Origin: Dama dama | Taxonomy: Eukaryota > Chordata > Mammalia > Artiodactyla > Cervidae | DNA: 64,000 bases | Direction: 5' to 3' | Assembly: GCF_033118175.1 (NCBI RefSeq) | Contig: NC_083693.1 | Span: forward strand, 29,087,981-29,151,980 | Shown here: positions 55,491 to 64,000 of the stretch, piece after piece | How positions within the stretch are numbered: position 1 is the first letter of the stretch | Layout: every line of letters begins with the position of its first letter | Made by a program: the position numbers and the translations under genes | Notes under the pieces: generated by a model | Seen by the model: the letters and a program-made list of their open reading frames with translations, nothing else | What the model was told of the DNA's origin: nothing | Database searches by the model: none

Positions 55491-55759
55491 GATGAATGGG
55501 TTTTTTAAAATAATACATTGATCTCAATTATGCTTTATTAAACTAATATAAAATTAAGTTCAGTCCCTTAATTTTATACTCAAAGGTGATGAAAGACATC
55601 CCTTAAATATGCTGAATGATAAACCAAAGATGCAAGGAATCACTGTTGGCCAGTGTTGACTGAGTGAAGCATTGGTCCCAGCATCCTTATCCCAGTCCCT
55701 CCTTGAGCCCCAGGCCCCCATGAGTCACCAGAGCCTTTCAGTGAGTGGTATCTCGGGTT

Positions 55760-55919
55760 GGGATGAGATGGTTGGGTGGCATCACCAACTCGATGGACAT
55801 GAGTTTGAGCAAGCGCCAGGAGTTAGTTATGGACAGGGAAGCCTGGCGTGCTGCAGTCCATGAGGTTGCAAAGAGTTGGACACAACTGAGCAACTGAACT
55901 GAACTGAACTGAACTGAAC
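55760..55919 (+). mobile_element. BovB LINE 3' fragment with CTGAA tail
   Basis: Last 160 bp of BovB (GGATGAGATGGTTGGGTGGC, GCGTGCTGCAGTCCATGAGG), ending in ACTGAACTGAACTGAACTGA, the short tandem tail typical of BovB. Confidence 0.92.
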
Positions 55920-56544
55920 CTCTGGGGTTATTCAACCGAGAAACCCACAGAACTGGAGCATCTTCTCATAGCCCAGGTTTATGACCAGTGCCTCCTCGCT
56001 TCCCTACGTCTGCTGTCCCTCTGACATGAAGGTGATACTGACAGAAGCAGCTGGAAGGTCAGCAAAGGGAGGACTGGATGCGGGCAAGACCATTTCTTTG
56101 TTTCTGGACCATCAGCTTTCTGAGGGAGGGGCTGTTTGGGTCCAATGCAGAGAAGAGGAACCCAGCCTGGCAGCAGGGTGCAATTCCCAGACTGGGTGAC
56201 ACCCTTCTGTGACACCCTCACAGACCAAGAAGCAGGTACCCACAGCCCTGCCTTAGCTGGGGTCCTGCCTAAGGTGATCTGGCCCATCCTTTCTACTCAT
56301 GGCGCCTCCAGCCCCCCATGGGTTTATAGAATGACCTTTTGACTTTTGAAGGCAATGTTAGTCTTCACTGTATGCTTTAGCCTTTGTTTTATGAGCATGT
56401 CACAGGCCATTAACCCCACCAACCCTTTCACTTTTAACTTCCCACTAGCTCTTATTTTTTAACTGTGATGTTATGGGAAATGCTTGCTATGCCAAAATTG
56501 AAGTGTGACAGCTTTTGGGAAATAACTTTCATAACTCCCTGGGT
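55920..56544. other. Unique intronic DNA
   Basis: No recognised repeat or exon. Confidence 0.4.
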
Positions 56545-56577
56545 TTATATATATATACATATATATGTGTGTGTGTA

Positions 56578-56614
<37 letters not shown>
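56545..56614 (+). repeat. Composite (TA)n(TG)n(TA)n microsatellite
   Basis: Alternating TA, CA/TA, TG and TA runs without other sequence for about 70 bp. The long TA end can extrude a cruciform. Confidence 0.96.
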
Positions 56615-56717
56615 TTGAAAATGTTTTATTTGTATTTCTTTGATTATATTTTTCATTTTAATCAAAGCTTTTTTTGTAAATTGTTTTGGTCATGCCATTG
56701 CCAATATTTTTGCTTTT

Positions 56718-56795
56718 ATTATTTAAATTTATTTATTTTTAATTGGAGGATAATTGCTTTTTGTTGGCTTCTGCCATACATCAATATGATCCTTG
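56718..56795 (-). mobile_element. Short L1 3' end
   Basis: TTTTTAATTGGAGGATAATT and GGCTTCTGCCATACATCAAT are the antisense last 75 bp of ruminant L1. Confidence 0.8.
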
Positions 56796-57281
56796 TTTTT
56801 TGTTTTTGTTTTTTTAATACCTATGAACCATCCTTTCTCTCAGGAGTCCTCTCTCTGGCCATCTGGGAAATGAGACAATGTGGGCATAGTGACACCCAGA
56901 TTCATTCCCAGGGCGGAATCAGGCCTTGAGACTCAGAAATCTGCAGAATGAAGGTTAGCAAGGACGCCATGGCAGCTGTGTTTGGGTTCAGACCCGAGGG
57001 AAGAAAGCACAGAGTGGGGAGGGCTGAATGGCAGCCTGGGAGTCGCCACCTTGGTGTTTGTTCACCTGACATGTGGGCAGGGAAATCTGGCCGCAGAGGC
57101 GAGCAGAGGAGGCTGGCCCTGCTGTCTCCTCCCGCCACACAGGGTGGTCATCCGAGCACGGATGCTTGAGTCACGCCAGCCTGGGTCACACTCAGCCATT
57201 CCTGACCACTCTGCTGGGACCTCTCTGAGTCTCTGGTCTCCTGATCTGGAAGTGGGGATATTACCTGCCTAGCGACACCTC
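56796..57281. other. Unique intronic DNA
   Basis: No recognised repeat or exon. Confidence 0.4.
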
Positions 57282-57542
57282 TGGAGAAGGAAATGGCAAC
57301 CCACTCCAATGTTCTTGCCTGGAGAATTCTGTGGATGGAGGAGCCTGGTGGGCTACAGTCCATAGGGTCGCACAGAATCAGACACGACTGAAGTGATTTA
57401 GCATGCATGCATGCATTGGAGAAGGAAATGGCAACCCACTCCAGTGTTCTTGCCTGGAGAATCCCAGGGATGGAGGAGCCTGGTGGGCTGCTGTCTATGG
57501 GGTCGCACAGAGTCGGACGTGACTGAAGCGACTTAGCAGCAG
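57282..57542 (+). mobile_element. Bov-A2 SINE (dimer)
   Basis: Two Bov-A monomers (starting CTGGAGAAGGAAATGGCAAC and TTGGAGAAGGAAATGGCAAC), joined by TTTAGCATGCATGCATGCAT and ending GACTTAGCAGCAG. Confidence 0.93.
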
Positions 57543-57848
57543 TGACCCCCACCCCACATCAGAAGGCCTTGCTTTGCCAACCACACACTAGCTCTGGAGG
57601 CAGAAAGACTCAGGACCACCCCCACAGCCGTGCCTAGAGGGGGCAGAGGGCCTCGATACTTCTCCCTCCATTCCTTGCCCCTTAAATGTTCTAAGACTAA
57701 TCAAAAGAAAGCTCAACTTATATGATTTTCCTTTGCCTTGCAAATGGCAATGAAAGAAGTGTTTTATTTTTTTTCCCTTCCCATTTTTTAAAAATTGTGT
57801 TGAATGATTCTTTAAACTCTCTAGTGTTTTACAATTTAAAAAGTTTCA

Positions 57849-58285
57849 AGTGCCATTTGCAGAGACATGGATGGACCTAGAGACTGTCATACAGACTGAA
57901 ATAAGTCAGAAAGAGAAAAACAAATATCGGAGAGTATCACCGATTCGTGGCAATCTAGGAAAGTGGTAGAGATGACCTTATTTGCAAAGCAGAAATAGAG
58001 ATACAGATGTAGAGAATGAAACTTATAGACACCAAAAGAGGAAGGGGCAGTGGGAGGAACTGGAAGATTGGAATTGACACATATACACTACTATGTATAA
58101 AACAGATAACTAATGAGAACCTACTCTAATAGCACAGGAGACTCTACTCAGTGCTCTTGTGGTGACCTAAATGTGAAGGAAATCTAAAACATTGTGGGTG
58201 TGTGTGCACTTACGGCTGATTCACTTTGTTGTACGGCAGAAACTAACACATTGTAAAGCAGCTATACTCAGTAAAAATTAATTTT
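57849..58285 (+). mobile_element. 5'-truncated L1 3' end with target-site duplication
   Basis: L1 ORF2 tail and 3' UTR (AAATAAGTCAGAAAGAGAAA, CAGAAACTAACACATTGTAA). AAAAGTTTCA flanks it (57839-57848, 58286-58295) and the left site reads TTTAAAA, the preferred endonuclease target. Confidence 0.9.
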
Positions 58286-58295
58286 AAAAGTTTCA

Positions 58296-58895
58296 CACAC
58301 ATGATTCCGTATAATCCCATAACAACCCTTCCACCCATATTGCCCGCTCCCCTTCCCTCTCCCCACCGATAACCACTAGTTTATTCTGTGAGTCGGCTTC
58401 TTTTTAGTTTTATTCGCTAGTTTGTTGTATTTCTTATACAGTCCACACAAAAGTGATAAAATGAAGTGTTTTCAGGTTTTGCCACGCACTTATCTTCTCC
58501 ACACACCCTGTCCCTACGCACAGTCCTGTTATGAAGCCAGAAAAACTTGCTTGCAGGGTAGAAAGCCAAGGAGAGAGACTGTTCGAATGACAATCAAAGC
58601 AGGTCCTGTGACAAAGACATAGAGATGGAAGAGGAGGTCAGGAGTGTCTCTGGCAAAGCCCATGGACCCAGAGACCTTTCGGGCCGGGGCCTCTCGTTGA
58701 GCAACGTTCATTTACTTAGTGTTTGGGTGGCTCTGCCCTTAGTCTGAGGACCACGTGTTCGAGCCCAGGTTCCCGCCAAGGTAGCCGGTCCCTCCAGTGG
58801 CAGGAACTCTGCCTCCTCCCCCCGCCAGCCCCAGCCTCTCCGCTCCAGGACTCCCCCTTCCTCCCCTTCTCACTGTTCCCTTGTGGCTCTTCCAG
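58296..58895. other. Unique intronic DNA before an ABHD2 exon
   Basis: The last 100 bp are pyrimidine-rich (58810-58895), as expected before an acceptor. Confidence 0.5.
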
Positions 58896-58988
58896 GGCCC
58901 AGGAGACCTTCATGCAGTGGGACCAGTGCCGGCGCTTCTACAACTTCCTCATGGCCGACAACATGAAGAAGATCATTCTCTCGCACCG
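58896..58988 (+). CDS. ABHD2: ABHD2 coding exon (residues about 241-272)
   Basis: A 93-bp exon encoding AQETFMQWDQCRRFYNFL and MADNMKKIILSH. The first base completes Arg241 and the last two begin Arg272. This is a helical segment after the nucleophile strand, in the part of the fold that forms the cap over the active site (inferred from family layout). No catalytic residue lies here. The acceptor is CTCTTCCAG and the donor GTGAGG at 58989. A CHR SINE begins only 42 bp after the donor. The exon length is a multiple of three, so skipping it would keep frame and remove 31 residues, although no evidence for skipping is visible. Confidence 0.97.
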
Positions 58989-59030
58989 GTGAGGCACCTT
59001 CCCTTCCCTCGGGAGACAGACTGTACCTTT

Positions 59031-59190
59031 GGTTTTTTGGTGTTTTTCTGGCTGCAGCAGGTCTTCATTGCAGCCTGGAGGATCTTTAGTTGCAGCATTT
59101 GGGATCTAGTTCCCTGAACAGGGAATCGAACCCCAGGCCCCCTGCATTGGGAACATGGAGTCTTAGCCACTAGACCACCAGGGAAGTCCC
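59031..59190 (-). mobile_element. CHR-type SINE next to an ABHD2 donor site
   Basis: Antisense CHR (GGCTGCAGCAGGTCTTCATT, AACAGGGAATCGAACCCCAG, CTAGACCACCAGGGAAGTCC). CAGACTGTACCTTT (59017-59030) and CAGACAGTGCCTTT (59191-59204) are the diverged duplication. It starts 42 bp after the end of the preceding exon. Confidence 0.92.
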
Positions 59191-59436
59191 CAGACAGTGC
59201 CTTTCTGAGCTTATTTCACTAAACGCCAAAATTCCTCTTTCTCTAGGAAAAAAGAAAAAGAAGAAGGCAGGGTTGGTGCAGATTCTCAGCTGACTGCTTT
59301 GTGACTTGGTTAGAAACAAATTCATCCCAAGCTGTCAAATTCACAAAATCTCTATCTGCTTCCATACTTTTCAAAAAATTCAAGAAGGAAGAGAAACCAT
59401 TTCCACACCATTCTTTCCCAAATGAGGGCCATCCTG

Positions 59437-59545
59437 GGGCTTCCCTGGTGGTCCAGTGGTTAAGACATCGAGCTTCCACATGCAGCCCAAAAACTTTTTT
59501 AAAGTTTTAATTTTAAAAAGGCAAAATTCATTATTTAAAAAAAAA
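59437..59545 (+). mobile_element. Shortened CHR-type SINE with perfect 17-bp duplication
   Basis: The head GGCTTCCCTGGTGGTCCAGT and GAGCTTCCACATGCAGCCC pass straight into an A/T-rich tail. The middle of the element is absent. AAATGAGGGCCATCCTG flanks it perfectly (59420-59436, 59546-59562). Confidence 0.93.
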
Positions 59546-59562
59546 AAATGAGGGCCATCCTG

Positions 59563-60923
59563 AGGGTAGCTTGTCACTGTGGAGGTATGTTTCTCTTTAG
59601 GAGATTTTTGTGCTTGGGGGGACCTAGAATCGTTCTCTGCTGGCTCTTGGGGATCTGATCAAGCAGCAGTGGGATAGGAGTCCTACCACTGGTGCCAAGC
59701 GTGATGTCCACACTCTCCACACCTTGCCTGCCCATCTCCTGCTCAGAATGCTTTGGTGGGTTAGCCCCTGACAAGTGCTGAGAGCAGCGCCTGGCTGGCA
59801 GTAGCACTCAGGGAATATTAGTGATGATTTCACCACTGTGACTATCCTTAGCCATGTGGGTTCTCCCCCTTCCCCCACATGCCCCTCTCCCCCTCCAGCT
59901 GGAGCAGGCCACTCAGAGACCCCCATGCCCCCTGGCCTCTCCTGACCCTCCTCCCATCACCTCTGCTTGTCTAGACCCAGCCTGCTTCTTTTAGGTCCAT
60001 CACTGGTCTCTGCTTCCGTGAAGCCGGCTCCTTCCCACTAGTTGTTTTTCTGCTGTTTCTCCCCCAGTGTGAATCCTGCATCCATGAACCAAACTGGAAA
60101 GCATGGGAGGGCTCAAGCATGTTTTGATTCTCTCAGAGCCTGGTACACAAATGGGCACTCAGAGTACCATTTTAGGGGGGTTCTGAGGCCATCCCAGGAA
60201 AAGCAGTCTGTCTGCATGATCAGTTTCTTATTCTCTTTTTCTCAGCGGTTAAAAGAAAATGCTATACTGTCCAGCCAGCCAGATAGCCCAGATTGGGCTT
60301 CCTGTGGGTGGGGTTCCCATGGCACCTGGGCTGGGGTGGCGCTTACGGGCCCCTGGGTGGCCTGGCGGCCGGGTGCGTCCCCAGGCTGTGGTGCTGGGTG
60401 GGCGGAGACCCTCGGAGGCTTACGTGCCCCAGGCTGGCCTTCCGCTCAGCTCACGGTGTGTGAGCATCAGTTGTGTGTCGGGCTCCGAGTCAGGTGTGGC
60501 TCGGCTGAGGTTTGGATGGATCCACGGGTTTGCTGAGGACCCACATGGGGTGAAAGCAGGCCATCCGACCCCAAGTCCAAGGCCGCTGTCTGTCTTTCCA
60601 TACCTCTGGGGTGGAAAGTGAGCTCCTCCCAGAGAACATTTGTTTTGCTGCCGGGCCCAGTCATGCCATTAATTAATGAGTCCAGAAAGGCCATCGTGTA
60701 ATTCTTAACAAATTGGGAGAGTCCTTTGAATGTGCTCTCAGTGTATTTAAACTTACCACAGAAAGTCAAACATCTCGAAATTTTCAGGCCCCTTCATTAG
60801 AATATTTGTTTTCCCCACCAGCATCATCTTTCCTTTCTTAAAATTTTTTTCTAGTTTTATCGGGACACACTTTAAATTGGGAATTCTATCCTTTAAGTAT
60901 ATGATCTTCCTAATACTCTTTTG
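59563..60923. other. Unique intronic DNA
   Basis: 1.36 kb without a recognised interspersed repeat. GC-rich at 60290-60500, where open frames of up to 164 codons (60042-60536) look like chance. Confidence 0.45.
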
Positions 60924-60953
60924 AAAAAAAAAAATTTTTTTTTTTTTTTTTTT
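60924..60953. repeat. A11-T19 tract
   Basis: A run of A is followed directly by a run of T, an inverted repeat that can fold on itself. It may mark the abutting tails of degraded retroelements. Confidence 0.9.
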
Positions 60954-61213
60954 GAGAAATTGGTTCCTTTCCTTTGGAAGAGGTGGTGACTGGCTACCAG
61001 AACATTTAGTTTCTATAATGAATTTTTCCCACTGTGGGGCCAAACCTCAAAACAAACTCAGTCAGTCTTCCTTTAGCTGTGTGAGTGACAGCTTGCACTG
61101 GGAATGGACATCTAAATGTGCTCACTATGACCTCTGTCTTTACGCTCCTCCTCTCTAGATTGATCATTTTCTTAACTAGAAACTAGAACCTACTCAGATT
61201 AGTCTTCCAGTAT

Positions 61214-61300
61214 GTTACTGTTGCTCAGTCGCTAAGTCATGTCATACTCTCTGACCTCATGGACTGCAGCACGCCAGGCTCCTCTGTCCTCCACTTCGGC
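61214..61300 (-). mobile_element. BovB/Bov-A 3' end fragment
   Basis: GTTGCTCAGTCGCTAAGTCA and CAGGCTCCTCTGTCCTCCAC match the antisense end of BovB. Confidence 0.85.
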
Positions 61301-61318
61301 GTATACATTAGCTTTTTA

Positions 61319-61530
61319 TGTAAAAAACAAACTGTGAGATGAATGTTTGATGGGGAAAATTTTTTAATATTTATTTTTGTTTACTTATTTGCCTGCATCG
61401 GGTCTTAGTTGTGGCATGCAGGATCTTCTCATTTTGGCCTGTGGGATCTAATTCCCTGACCAGGGATCGAATCTGGGCCCCTTCCACTGGGAGCATGGAG
61501 TCTTAGCCACTGGACCACCAAGGAAGTCCC
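61319..61530 (-). mobile_element. CHR-type SINE insertion with extra flank beyond its 3' end
   Basis: The SINE itself is about 61365-61530 (GCATCGGGTCTTAGTTGTGG, CCAGGGATCGAATCTGGGCC). The duplication TACATTAGCTTTTTA (61304-61318) / TACATTCGCTTTTTA (61531-61545) also encloses about 46 bp of non-SINE sequence on the 3' side of the element. Confidence 0.85.
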
Positions 61531-61545
61531 TACATTCGCTTTTTA

Positions 61546-62029
61546 GCTAACATATTGGAAAGTGGTTGATTTGCCCAAGTGCTGAATGAGTTAACCATTA
61601 ACTTCCTTGGTAAGTGACATGAAGCGTTCACAAATGGACAGGGGTTCTGCCAAAGGGAGCGTGGTAACACCAGTGTAAAGTTGGGGGACCCCCCTCACCC
61701 CTGCCCTTGGTTGGCTGACAGCCCACCCCAGGCCACACAGCCCATCCTGAGATCTCTCTGCAGGGCCAATTTTGAAATAGTCATCTAGGCTGAAGCCTAG
61801 TCTTTAGTTTGTCTCGCTGCCCCTCGCAAGGAAAATAAGGTCTTGATATTCATTGTTCTCCAGGTCTTCAAAAGTCAACAAGCTCATCCTCTGGGACATT
61901 CCAATGGCTGAAGGGATTTATTTCTAAGTTATCCACGTCCGCTCTTTCACAGACTCTCTCCTGGCTTGCCTCTGGGCCAGGAAGTAGGCTCAGCTGTGGT
62001 TGTTTATCATGTGCTTTAAAAAACATTTT
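61546..62029. other. Unique intronic DNA
   Basis: No recognised repeat or exon. Confidence 0.4.
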
Positions 62030-62090
62030 TTTTTTTCAGCTTTACGGAGGTATAAGTGACCAAACGGTAAGTTATTTCATTGTACAGCGT
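62030..62090 (-). mobile_element. Short L1-like 3' end remnant
   Basis: TTTTTTTCAGCTTTACGGAG followed by GTATAAGTGACCAAACGG resembles an antisense L1 end. It stops 39 bp before the next exon. Confidence 0.5.
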
Positions 62091-62128
62091 GCTGATTCTC
62101 ATTCTGTTTGCTTTCTGTCTCCTCCTAG

Positions 62129-62239
62129 GCAAGCTCTTTTTGGAGACCATGTGAAGAAACCCCAGAGCCTGGAGGACACGGACTTGAGCCGCCTCTACAC
62201 AGCCACATCTCTGATGCAGATTGACGACAACGTGATGAG
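62129..62239 (+). CDS. ABHD2: ABHD2 coding exon (residues about 272-309)
   Basis: A 111-bp exon encoding QALFGDHVKKPQSLEDTD then LSRLYTATSLMQIDDNVM. The first base completes Arg272 and the last two start Arg309. It is polar and helical and belongs to the segment between the nucleophile strand and the Asp-bearing strand. The acceptor is CTCCTAG and the donor GTGTGC at 62240, which is weaker than the GTGAGT/GTAAGC donors of the other exons (third and fourth bases TG rather than AA/GA). The next intron is only 312 bp. If it were retained, the frame would stop at about 62357, before Asp345 and His376. Confidence 0.97.
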
Positions 62240-62386
62240 GTGTGCCCACGGCCCGGGGCAGGGTGCCAGGCAGGAGGCAGCGGGCCAGCACTGCCCAGCA
62301 CCAGGGGTTTCCTCTGCACACTTTGGTGTTAAGGGTTTTGTTTCTTTTTTTTTTTAATGCCCACTGTTTAAAAACTGAAGATTTCA

Positions 62387-62502
62387 GGACTTCACTGATG
62401 GTCCAGTGGTTAATATTCTGGCTTTCACTGCAGGGGGCTCCTTGGGTTCGATTCCTGTTCAGGGAACTAAGATCCCACATGCCGTGCAGCATGGCCAAAA
62501 AG
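62387..62502 (+). mobile_element. CHR-type SINE in the short intron
   Basis: GGACTTCACTGATGGTCCAG head, TTCGATTCCTGTTCAGGGAA and GATCCCACATGCCGTGCAGC. It ends about 50 bp before the exon, so branch point and SINE end must lie close together. Confidence 0.9.
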
Positions 62503-62523
62503 TGTTGTTTTGTCTTTTTCTTT

Positions 62524-62536
62524 TGTGTGTGTGTGT
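62524..62536 (+). repeat. Short (GT)n next to a splice acceptor
   Basis: Thirteen bases of alternating T and G between the T-rich tract and the acceptor CAG at 62549-62551. It displaces the pyrimidine tract by about 15-25 bp from the usual position. Confidence 0.9.
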
Positions 62537-62551
62537 ATGGGTGTGTTCCAG

Positions 62552-62621
62552 GAAGTTTCACGGCTACAACTCCCTGAAGGAATATTACGAGGAAGAAAGT
62601 TGCATGAGATACCTGCACAGG
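62552..62621 (+). CDS. ABHD2: ABHD2 coding exon (residues about 309-332)
   Basis: A 70-bp exon encoding KFHGYNSLKEYYEEESCM and RYLHR, ending in phase 0. The first base completes Arg309. The acidic stretch EYYEEES is typical of the family. The last codon AGG is followed by GTGAGT at 62622. The next exon, expected to begin with the strand that carries Asp345, is not within the remaining 1379 bp, where no matching frame is seen. This is therefore the last coding exon in the window. A 1-bp shift of the donor (AG then GGTGAG) is possible from sequence alone, but the phase-0 boundary fits the known protein. Confidence 0.96.
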
Positions 62622-64000
62622 GTGAGTGGCCACAGCTCAGAGAGCAACATCTCAGAATTAGCATCACTCCACCCAGCTCCACCCACTGTGTAACAAGTCT
62701 CCCTCCTTAGCTTCCCTGGCGGAAGTTCAGCCAGCATCTGGCTCCATCCCCTCTAGTTGTTGACTTGAGTGTATTATCGAACAAAGCCCTGCCCCTCTGT
62801 GACCTCTGAGTAGTAACCGCAGAGCTGTTCCTAAGCACAGTCTGCTCCCTGGTCTGTGTGAAAGCCCTTAAAGTCACTGCCACATCCATTTTTTTCAGAA
62901 GTCCTCCTTTGATAGTGTCACCCTGCCTGGTTTCTACTGGGGTTCCTCATAGGAAGCCCATGTAGATTTCTTACAATCCTAGACTTTTTTGGGACATTGT
63001 GTCTTGCATTGGTTTGGTGCCCAGGACTGAACTCAAAATTCCTGCCCTGATCTGGCAAGCACAGAGCAAAACAGATATCTTTCTGTATCTAAATGGTAGA
63101 AGAGCATGTCTTTGGTCGAAGTGGATTGGTTTATATTAACGCAGTTGTCAGCAGCGACGATGAACTTTGTGTGTATTAAATCAAGCTTGTGGCCGATCAT
63201 AACCACTATGCTTTTTTTAACCTGAACCTTTTTTTAACCACCAAACCAGTGTTTCCCCTTTCTGTCTTTGATCAACTGCTCTTTTTACTCAAACACAGGA
63301 CTTCCCATTTATCCCTGTCAATGTCCACCTGTTAGTCTGGCCCACCACTCCCCCAGCTAAAGCAGATCATTGTGAATGGCAGCTCTGCCATCATGTCGTG
63401 TCAGCCGCCCCATATACTTTAGCATCATCATCTGGGCCTTTCATGTATTCATTTAAGGCATTACAGAAACGTGGAACTGCCCAAAGTCAATGTCGGGCCT
63501 CCAGGTACGGCAGCCAACCGTTATACTTCCTGGGCATGGCTGTTCAGTAATATCTGAGCGGCCCCATCAGCGCCATCTCCGCTAAGAAGAAGGACACTGC
63601 TGGCTGTTTTGCTAAAGTGGATGTTGAACGCACAGCTGCCAAGAGCCTCCCAAGATCTACCAGCCTGCTCCTGTTTTCCTTCCTCAGATGCTTCTAGAAA
63701 GGCTCCTTTGTCTGCAGTGAAGCAGACTCCTTTCTTTCTCCCCACAATATAAATTGGATGACCATGTACATAACTCTGTAAAGTCGTTTTTCTGAAAGAT
63801 ATGGCTAATCTGAGACACTGTAAAGATGATCAGAAATATGTTGCCGGCGAGCTTTGTAGTCTTGAGCCTTGCCCCATCAGAGCACATGGGTCACCTAGGA
63901 CACCAAGCATGACTCCTGTACATGCCTGCCAGGGCTGCAATCCCAGTGGCAGCTGCCAGGGAGCATAGGGCATCCTTAGTCCATTAGTTCAGCAGATTGA
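62622..64000 (+). other. ABHD2: ABHD2 intron (5' part), continues beyond window
   Basis: Starts with GTGAGT. No recognised interspersed repeat, exon or RNA gene in this 1.4 kb. Open frames are short. Confidence 0.7.

Larger units (their letters stand above)
50402..58895 (+). other. ABHD2: ABHD2 intron, 8494 bp
   Basis: Bounded by GTGAGT and CTCTTCCAG. It contains a CA-rich satellite-like tract, Bov-tA, Bov-A2, BovB and L1 copies and a composite TA/TG microsatellite, listed separately. Confidence 0.93.
58989..62128 (+). other. ABHD2: ABHD2 intron, 3140 bp
   Basis: Bounded by GTGAGG and CTCCTAG. It contains three CHR SINEs, a BovB fragment, an A/T palindrome and unique DNA. The region 60290-60500 is GC-rich. 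Confidence 0.93.
62240..62551 (+). other. ABHD2: Short ABHD2 intron, 312 bp, containing a SINE
   Basis: Bounded by GTGTGC and TGTTCCAG. More than a third of it is a CHR SINE (62387-62502). Between SINE and exon lie a T-rich tract (62508-62523) and a GT repeat (62524-62536). Confidence 0.95.

Noticed and set aside
60042..60536. 164-codon plus-strand open frame
   Set aside because: GC-rich intron sequence with no recognisable protein features, inside a well-bounded ABHD2 intron.
1765..62502. tRNA genes at the many B-box-like GGTTCGATCCC sites
   Set aside because: All lie in SINE heads that lack an intact cloverleaf and carry SINE tails.
62622..64000. Possible next ABHD2 exon with Asp345
   Set aside because: No frame in the last 1.4 kb matches the expected strand and its acceptor.
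1..64000. A novel multi-gene biological system
   Set aside because: The window is the interior of one conserved mammalian gene and its introns. Nothing beyond repeats and ABHD2 exons can be supported.

Overview
This window is nuclear DNA from a ruminant, most likely a bovid (cattle, sheep, goat or buffalo). The evidence is the dense load of Bov-tA and Bov-A2 SINEs, BovB (RTE-type) LINE pieces, tRNA-Glu-derived CHR-type SINEs, ruminant L1 3' ends and short mariner MITEs, with single-copy exons between them. The species cannot be told from sequence alone. No bacterial, plasmid or phage content is visible.

One protein-coding gene is recognisable and appears to span the whole window on the + strand: ABHD2, an alpha/beta-hydrolase-fold acylglycerol lipase. 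Six internal coding exons are present (29801-29976, 32849-33016, 50218-50401, 58896-58988, 62129-62239, 62552-62621). All have GT-AG borders and compatible phases, and they join in one frame to encode residues 66-332 of the roughly 425-residue mammalian protein. The nucleophile Ser207 (GFSLGG) lies in the third exon. The N-terminal exon with the membrane anchor is not in the window and must lie upstream. The exons carrying Asp345 and His376 must lie downstream of 64000.

Layout: 1-29800 is the 3' part of a large intron, a mosaic of SINEs, L1 and BovB pieces and unique DNA. 29977-32848 is an intron rich in old L1, L2 and MIR. 33017-50217 is a 17.2-kb intron with the largest mobile element, a 2.5-kb L1 with an inverted 5' half (42710-45219), nested LTR and SINE insertions, a mariner MITE and a hAT element inside a Tigger element. 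50402-58895 holds a CA-rich satellite-like tract and further L1, BovB and Bov-A2 copies. 58989-62128 and the 312-bp intron 62240-62551 hold several CHR SINEs, two of them close to splice sites. 62622-64000 is the start of the next intron.

Most long open frames outside the exons are translations of SINE or LINE sequence. I found no previously undescribed biological system. The items most worth checking are two mariner MITE hairpins that resemble the source of the ruminant miR-2284/2285 families, the twin-primed L1, a Bov-tA/L1 chimera, L1 and SINE insertions that appear to carry extra 3' flank, and SINEs close to ABHD2 splice sites.
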